Shown one piece after another: positions 23,960 through 27,704 of a DNA stretch of 27,704 nt. The stretch's first letter is position 1. Each line of letters opens with the position of its first letter. Source of the DNA: JAJBWD01 sp041821285 (GTDB lineage Bacteria; Bacillota; Clostridia; Clostridiales; Clostridiaceae); contig JBGUER010000018.1 in NCBI GenBank assembly GCA_041821285.1, positions 1 through 27,704 on the forward strand, in the 5' to 3' direction. The position numbers were made by a program, and so were the translations under genes. Under the pieces are notes generated by a model. That model was not told the DNA's origin and made no database searches. It worked only from the letters and a program-made list of their open reading frames with translations.

Positions 23960-23984
23960 AATTCATGGTTTTAATACTTTTTTG
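23941..23984. terminator. Bidirectional terminator, 19-bp stem, overlapping both gene ends
   Basis: The arms 23941-23959 and 23963-23981 are perfect reverse complements with a 3-nt loop AAT, then TT. The left arm encodes the last five codons and stop of the plus-strand CotS gene. The right arm encodes the same five codons and stop of the minus-strand glycosyltransferase gene. Confidence 0.88.
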
Positions 23985-25078
23985 TATATTTCTAATGTTT
24001 CTTTTGCTGTTTTTTCAAAATTGAAAGAATTGACTTTATTTAATCCTTTTTTTATATATTTTTCTCGAAGTTTTGGATCTAGTAACATCTTATACATTGC
24101 ATTTGTTAATTCATCTAAATCGTATGGGTTAATAAGATAGGCTGAATCTCCTAATACTTCAGGAATACTTGTGGTATTAGAGGCGATAACAGGAGTGTTG
24201 CAGGCCATAGCTTCTAAAGGGGGAAGTCCGAATCCTTCATAGAAAGAAGGATATACAAATAGTTTAGCCTTATTATATATACATGGAAGATACTGATTTT
24301 CGATAAAACCTGTAAATATAACTTTATCTAGTAATGAAAGTTTTTCACATCTTTCTTTATACATTCCATATGATTTACCTTTTCTACCGGCGATAACTAG
24401 TTTAATATCAATGTTATATTTTGTTATTAAATTGTAATATGCATTAATAAGACCTAGTATATTTTTTCGTGGACTAAAACCTCCAACGTATAAAATATAA
24501 TTTCCAATAATTCCATATTGTTTTTCAGCAACAAAGTTGCAGTAGGATGGATTTAAAGGTTTATAAATGTTTTCATTTGCTAAATAAGTTACATAAATTT
24601 TGTTTTTGTCAAAACCTAGAGTATTAGCTATGTCGTTTTTGGAATGATTAGAAACTGTTATTATTCCGTCACATTTTTCAATAATGGATGGAATGGTATT
24701 ATTAAATATTTTTAAATATTTTGAAGAAACAGTTTCGGGCATCTTAAAAGGAATAACGTCGTGAAGAGTTATTAAATAAGGACATTTTTTTTCTTTAGGC
24801 ATTCCAACTCCGTTTTGCGGTATGTGATATAAATCAAGATTATCATTCAAAGTAGTTGGAATATTAACTTGTTCCCAAAAATTATTTGTGTTATTTTTTT
24901 TTATTTTATTAATTAAAAAATTAGGATTAAATTCTAAATCAGAATTATCGGGCATAAATATTAAATAATCATTGATATAATCAATTTTGTTTAAATTATA
25001 TAATAATTCATAGGTGTAGTTACCGATACCTGTACCTCTGTACCAATTAGAGGCTCTACCATCTATACCAATTTTCAA
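23963..25078 (-). CDS. GT4 glycosyltransferase, CotSA-like (spore coat island, copy 2)
   Basis: A 371-aa paralogue of the first glycosyltransferase, with the same order of motifs. It has MKIGIDGRASNWYRGTGIG, DLYHIPQNGVG (82-92), TLHDVIPFKMPETVSSKYLK, YVGGFSPRKN (197-206) and EX7E at E281/E289 in YEGFGLPPLEAM, then SNTTSIPEV. The fold is GT-B and retaining chemistry is expected. No signal peptide is present. The start is TTG 25078: it gives the same N-terminus as copy 1, with AGAAGG about 11 bases upstream. It is transcribed away from CotS copy D and towards CotS copy C, with a shared terminator. Two such enzymes suggest two linkages or acceptors. Confidence 0.87.
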   Translation of the reverse strand: MKIGIDGRASNWYRGTGIGNYTYELLYNLNKIDYINDYLIFMPDNSDLEFNPNFLINKIKKNNTNNFWEQVNIPTTLNDNLDLYHIPQNGVGMPKEKKCPYLITLHDVIPFKMPETVSSKYLKIFNNTIPSIIEKCDGIITVSNHSKNDIANTLGFDKNKIYVTYLANENIYKPLNPSYCNFVAEKQYGIIGNYILYVGGFSPRKNILGLINAYYNLITKYNIDIKLVIAGRKGKSYGMYKERCEKLSLLDKVIFTGFIENQYLPCIYNKAKLFVYPSFYEGFGLPPLEAMACNTPVIASNTTSIPEVLGDSAYLINPYDLDELTNAMYKMLLDPKLREKYIKKGLNKVNSFNFEKTAKETLEIYKKVLKP

Positions 25079-25202
25079 TGTATAACCAACCTTCTATCGC
25101 TATATTTTATTATATTATTAAGTTTTCAAAATTGTTAAAGACTTTTTTAAATTCTTCTAAAAGAAGGAATAAAGTCATAATAATAAGGGGGAGTGATAAA
25201 AA

Positions 25203-26207
25203 ATGATGAGAGAATTTGAAATAGAAAGGCAGTTTAAAATAAAAATTGAAAAACTTAAGCCAAATAAGGGAGTGTATATTCTTAAAACTAATAAGGGAAA
25301 TATGTGCCTTAAAAAAATAAATTATGGTGTTCAGAAACTATATTTTGTATATGGTGCAAAAGAACATCTTATTAATAATGGGTTTGATAATGTTGATAAA
25401 TATTGTTTAACTGAGGACGGAAAGCCTTATGCATTAGTAAATGAAGATATATACACTCTTTCAAACTGGATAGAAGGAAGAGAGTGCGATTTTCACAATC
25501 CTTCTGAAATAATAAATGCGACTATAGAACTTGCTAAACTTCATGAAGCTTCAAAAGGTTATGAACCACCAGAAAATTGTAAATTAAAAACTGATCTTGG
25601 TAGATGGCCACATCTTATGGAAAAAAGGGTAAGGTCCTTTAAAAAAATGAGGGACATGGCTAGAAAAAGTGGAAGATATTCAGATTTTGATCTTATATAT
25701 CTTAAAAATTTTGATTTTTATGTAGATTTAGGTAGGAGAGCTTTGAATATTTTGGATAATTCAAATTATTTAAAACTCTGTCAGGAAGCAGATACAGAAA
25801 AGAGTTTTTGTCATCATGATTATACATTCCACAATATAGTTATAGATAAGAATGATGGATACAATGTAATAGATTTTGATTACTGTAAAAAAGAAATAAG
25901 AGCTTATGATATTTCTTCATTTATGATAAAGGTTCTAAAAAGAAATGATTGGAAATTTGAATATGCTAAAGTAATAATAAATTCCTATGATACAGTTAAA
26001 AAAATAACAGAAGATGAAATGAGAGTAATATTTGCTTTTTTACTTTTTCCACAAAGATTTTGGAGATTAAGCAATAGGTATTATTACAATGAAGTGAATT
26101 GGGCAGAGAACACTTTCAATAATAAAATTCAAGAGCTTATAAACGAAAAAGAAAATTATTTAAAATTTATAGATGAATATAAATTAAATTTTAAACAGAT
26201 GGAATAA
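25203..26207 (+). CDS. CotS-family spore coat protein, kinase fold (copy D)
   Basis: A 334-aa CotS paralogue, the best preserved of the set. The N-lobe contains GVYILKTNKGNMCLKKI (23-39) with a candidate ATP-lysine at 37-38. LAKLHEASKGY (110-120) is followed by the catalytic loop SFCHHDYTFHNIVI (H204, H205, D206, N211) and NVIDFDY (D224, D226). Conserved tail motifs FPQRFWRL and NWAE occur also in copy A as FPQDFWQV and PWSE. The start is ATG 25203, with GGGGGAG eight bases upstream (a second ATG follows at 25206). It precedes yabG by 59 bp. No adjacent substrate gene points to its reaction. Confidence 0.87.
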   Translation: MMREFEIERQFKIKIEKLKPNKGVYILKTNKGNMCLKKINYGVQKLYFVYGAKEHLINNGFDNVDKYCLTEDGKPYALVNEDIYTLSNWIEGRECDFHNPSEIINATIELAKLHEASKGYEPPENCKLKTDLGRWPHLMEKRVRSFKKMRDMARKSGRYSDFDLIYLKNFDFYVDLGRRALNILDNSNYLKLCQEADTEKSFCHHDYTFHNIVIDKNDGYNVIDFDYCKKEIRAYDISSFMIKVLKRNDWKFEYAKVIINSYDTVKKITEDEMRVIFAFLLFPQRFWRLSNRYYYNEVNWAENTFNNKIQELINEKENYLKFIDEYKLNFKQME

Positions 26208-26212
26208 ATACT

Positions 26213-26240
26213 CACTTAATTTATTATCATTCATAAAATG
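26213..26240 (+). promoter_or_regulatory. Possible sigma-K promoter of yabG
   Basis: CACT (26213-26216) and CATAAAATG (26232-26240) are 15 bp apart, the same spacing as the site before CotS copy A. In B. subtilis yabG is a sigma-K gene. The last -10 position and one -35 position deviate from consensus. Confidence 0.4.
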
Positions 26241-26266
26241 TAATATGAATATAATGGAGTGATGAT

Positions 26267-27130
26267 ATGAAAATTGGTGATGTAGTAGTTAGAAAGTCAT
26301 ATAATAAAGACGTAACTTTTAAAATAATAGATATAAAAGAAAATGGTGATGATGTAATATGCACAATAAAGGGAATAAATCTAAGATTGGTTGCGGATTC
26401 ACCAATATTGGACTTAGAACTGGTAGCTCAAAATAACTTATCATCAAAGGAAGTTGAAATTAATAAAAAAATAAGTAGTTCTGTTAGAAAATTACTTATG
26501 AATAGAACTGATAATAAAAATAATCAGTTTAGGGGATTAAGAGAAAAAATAGATAGTAATTTAACTTTTGGTAGACCAGGTAGAGTTCTCCATATAGATG
26601 GAGATGCTCAATATTTAACACAATGTTTAAATTTATATAAGCAACTTTCTATAGAAGCATTTGGAAAGGTAATAAAGGAATCTGAACAATCAAGTTTTGT
26701 AGTTGATTTAGTTAAAAATATAAGGCCAGATATTGTTGTTTTGACTGGTCATGATGCTACATTAAAAGGCACTGTTGATTTTATGAAAGTAGAAAGCTAT
26801 AAAAATTCAAAGTATTTTATAGAAGCGGTTGAAAAGATTAGAGAATATGAACCAGACTACGATGATTTAGTTATATATGCAGGGGCCTGTCAATCTTATT
26901 ATGAGGCTATATTAGACGCAGGTGCTAATTTTGCAAGTTCGCCAAATAGAGTGCTTATACATTGTTTAGATCCAGTTTTCTTATGTGAAAAAATAGCCTA
27001 TACATCTGTAGAGAATACAGTTTCAATAAAAGAAGCTATAGAAAACACTATAACAGGGACAAAAGGAATAGGCGGGCTTCAAACTAGAGGTAAATATAGA
27101 GAAGGATATCCAAAATCAAGTTATATATAA
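26267..27130 (+). CDS. yabG: Sporulation-specific coat protease YabG
   Basis: A 287-aa cysteine-protease-type enzyme of peptidase family U57, made in the mother cell. It processes spore coat proteins in Bacillus and preproSleC and CspBA in Clostridioides difficile. Visible family features are an N-terminal small beta domain (MKIGDVVVRKSYNKDVTFKI), RPGRVLHIDGDAQYL (103-117), VVLTGHDA with His162, and IYAGACQSYYEAI with Cys208, the expected catalytic pair. SPNRVLIHCLDPV follows. The length is typical. The start is ATG 26267 behind ATGGAGTGAT. It lies directly downstream of the CotS/CotSA island and upstream of veg, the same yabG-veg order as in B. subtilis. Confidence 0.94.
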   Translation: MKIGDVVVRKSYNKDVTFKIIDIKENGDDVICTIKGINLRLVADSPILDLELVAQNNLSSKEVEINKKISSSVRKLLMNRTDNKNNQFRGLREKIDSNLTFGRPGRVLHIDGDAQYLTQCLNLYKQLSIEAFGKVIKESEQSSFVVDLVKNIRPDIVVLTGHDATLKGTVDFMKVESYKNSKYFIEAVEKIREYEPDYDDLVIYAGACQSYYEAILDAGANFASSPNRVLIHCLDPVFLCEKIAYTSVENTVSIKEAIENTITGTKGIGGLQTRGKYREGYPKSSYI

Positions 27131-27183
27131 ATATTATTAATAATTATGAATAATTTTTATATATTGTGAAATAATAATATAAA

Positions 27184-27218
27184 CTTCAAATTTTAACCTA
27201 GATTTGAAGCTTTTTATT
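27184..27218 (+). terminator. Rho-independent terminator after yabG
   Basis: An 8-bp stem CTTCAAAT/ATTTGAAG (27184-27191, 27202-27209) with a 10-nt loop is followed by CTTTTTATTTTT. Confidence 0.75.
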
Positions 27219-27315
27219 TTTATTTTAAAATAGTATAATCTTATATAATAATGGTATATGAACAAGAAAAAGATTTTTCCTAATGAATATATTACTTATT
27301 TGTAAAAATATTATA

Positions 27316-27384
27316 TTGACAAAACTATGAAAAAAAAGATATAATGAAAAGTTTGTTGACAAAATAGAATATTTGTTATATAAT
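27316..27384 (+). promoter_or_regulatory. Tandem consensus sigma-A promoters of veg
   Basis: P1 is TTGACA (27316-27321), an 18-bp spacer and TATAAT (27340-27345). P2 is TTGACA (27356-27361), a 17-bp spacer and TATAAT (27379-27384). All four hexamers match consensus exactly and both -35 boxes continue AAA. This agrees with the very strong veg promoter known in B. subtilis. P2 would start about 15-20 nt before the ribosome-binding site. Confidence 0.88.
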
Positions 27385-27409
27385 AGAATGGAGAAAGAGG
27401 GTGTTTGTT

Positions 27410-27643
27410 ATGGGTACAAAGAACGTTTTAATTTCCATAAAAGAGGATATTGAGAGCCATGTTGGAGATAAGGTAGTTTTAAAAGCAAATGGTGGAAGAA
27501 GAAAAGTACTTATTAATAATGGCATAATAGAAAAAGCATATCCTAGTATATTTGTTGTTAGATTGGAAAGTGACACCCAGAGGACAGTGACATATAGTTA
27601 TTCTGATATTTTAACAAAAACAGTACAGTTAGTGTATTCATAA
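27410..27643 (+). CDS. veg: Veg protein (biofilm/sporulation-associated, DUF1021)
   Basis: A 77-aa soluble beta-rich protein. VLKANGGRRKVLINNGIIEKAYPSIFVVRL matches B. subtilis Veg in its LTLKANGGRRK and YPSVFVIQL core (quoted in parts: ANGGRRK, YPSIFVVRL). TVTYSYSDILTKTV near the end corresponds to its VSYSYADILTETV. In B. subtilis Veg promotes biofilm gene expression by antagonising SinR, a role that may not hold in clostridia. The frame is open from GTG 27401, but AGAGGGTG followed six bases later by ATG 27410 gives the family N-terminus, so that start is chosen. It follows yabG as in Bacillus. Confidence 0.92.
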   Translation: MGTKNVLISIKEDIESHVGDKVVLKANGGRRKVLINNGIIEKAYPSIFVVRLESDTQRTVTYSYSDILTKTVQLVYS

Positions 27644-27671
27644 AGAATTATAAATGATACTACCTTTTGGT

Positions 27672-27695
27672 CAATGTCATTTAGTTAAGACATTG
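27672..27695. repeat. Inverted repeat at the right edge
   Basis: A 7-bp stem CAATGTC/GACATTG (27672-27678, 27689-27695) with a 10-nt loop follows veg by about 30 bp. TACC and GGTA outside it could extend the stem with bulges. No T-run is visible before the window ends, so it may be a veg terminator or the start of a leader of the next gene. Confidence 0.35.
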
Positions 27696-27704
27696 GGGTA
27701 CAAA

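Overview
The window is very AT-rich, with A/T-ending codons, strong Shine-Dalgarno sites, many TTG starts and a sporulation gene set (yabG-veg, cotS-type and cotSA-type genes). This fits an endospore-forming Clostridium sensu stricto; the species cannot be fixed from the sequence alone. No rRNA, tRNA or CRISPR array was seen.

Layout. 1-518: one end of an IS3-family insertion sequence running off the left edge. 652-1257: an unrecognised protein convergent with a ferritin (1288-1794). 1880-4123: a minus-strand operon of a B12-binding-type protein, a MacB/LolE-like ABC permease and its ATPase. The ATPase lacks the ABC signature motif, and the permease appears to lack part of its extracellular domain. 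4387-5448: mannose-1-phosphate guanylyltransferase. 5514-5981: an orphan protein resembling the N-terminal half of the CRISPR endonuclease Cas6. 6186-7268: an HD-GYP cyclic-di-GMP phosphodiesterase-type protein. 7280-8828: a P1-family (DmpA-like) self-processing peptidase and an ECF vitamin-transporter S component. 8994-10265: an ammonium transporter. 10266-10817: a gene-free region with a long palindrome. 10818-13567: DMT transporter, larC and larB. The last two make the nickel-pincer cofactor of lactate racemase-type enzymes. 13719-15104: a radical SAM protein. 15217-19668: a galactoside module (LacI-family repressor, galactokinase, GH36 alpha-galactosidase). Its two promoters carry the same 12-bp dyad just downstream of the -10.

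19696-26207 is a spore-coat island. Two GT4 glycosyltransferases (CotSA-like) on the minus strand alternate with three CotS-family kinase-fold proteins, one catalytically dead, N-lobe-less CotS relative, and a small protein with an Asp-Ile/Asp-Val repeat. It leads into yabG (sporulation protease) and veg, which has tandem consensus sigma-A promoters. Possible mother-cell (sigma-K-type) promoters precede the first CotS gene and yabG.

The observations most worth following are the CotS/CotSA island with its pseudokinase, the orphan Cas6-like half-protein, the ABC operon with two apparent in-frame deletions behind a cobalamin-binding protein, and a 19-bp palindrome whose two arms encode the same C-terminal KVLKP in two convergent genes.
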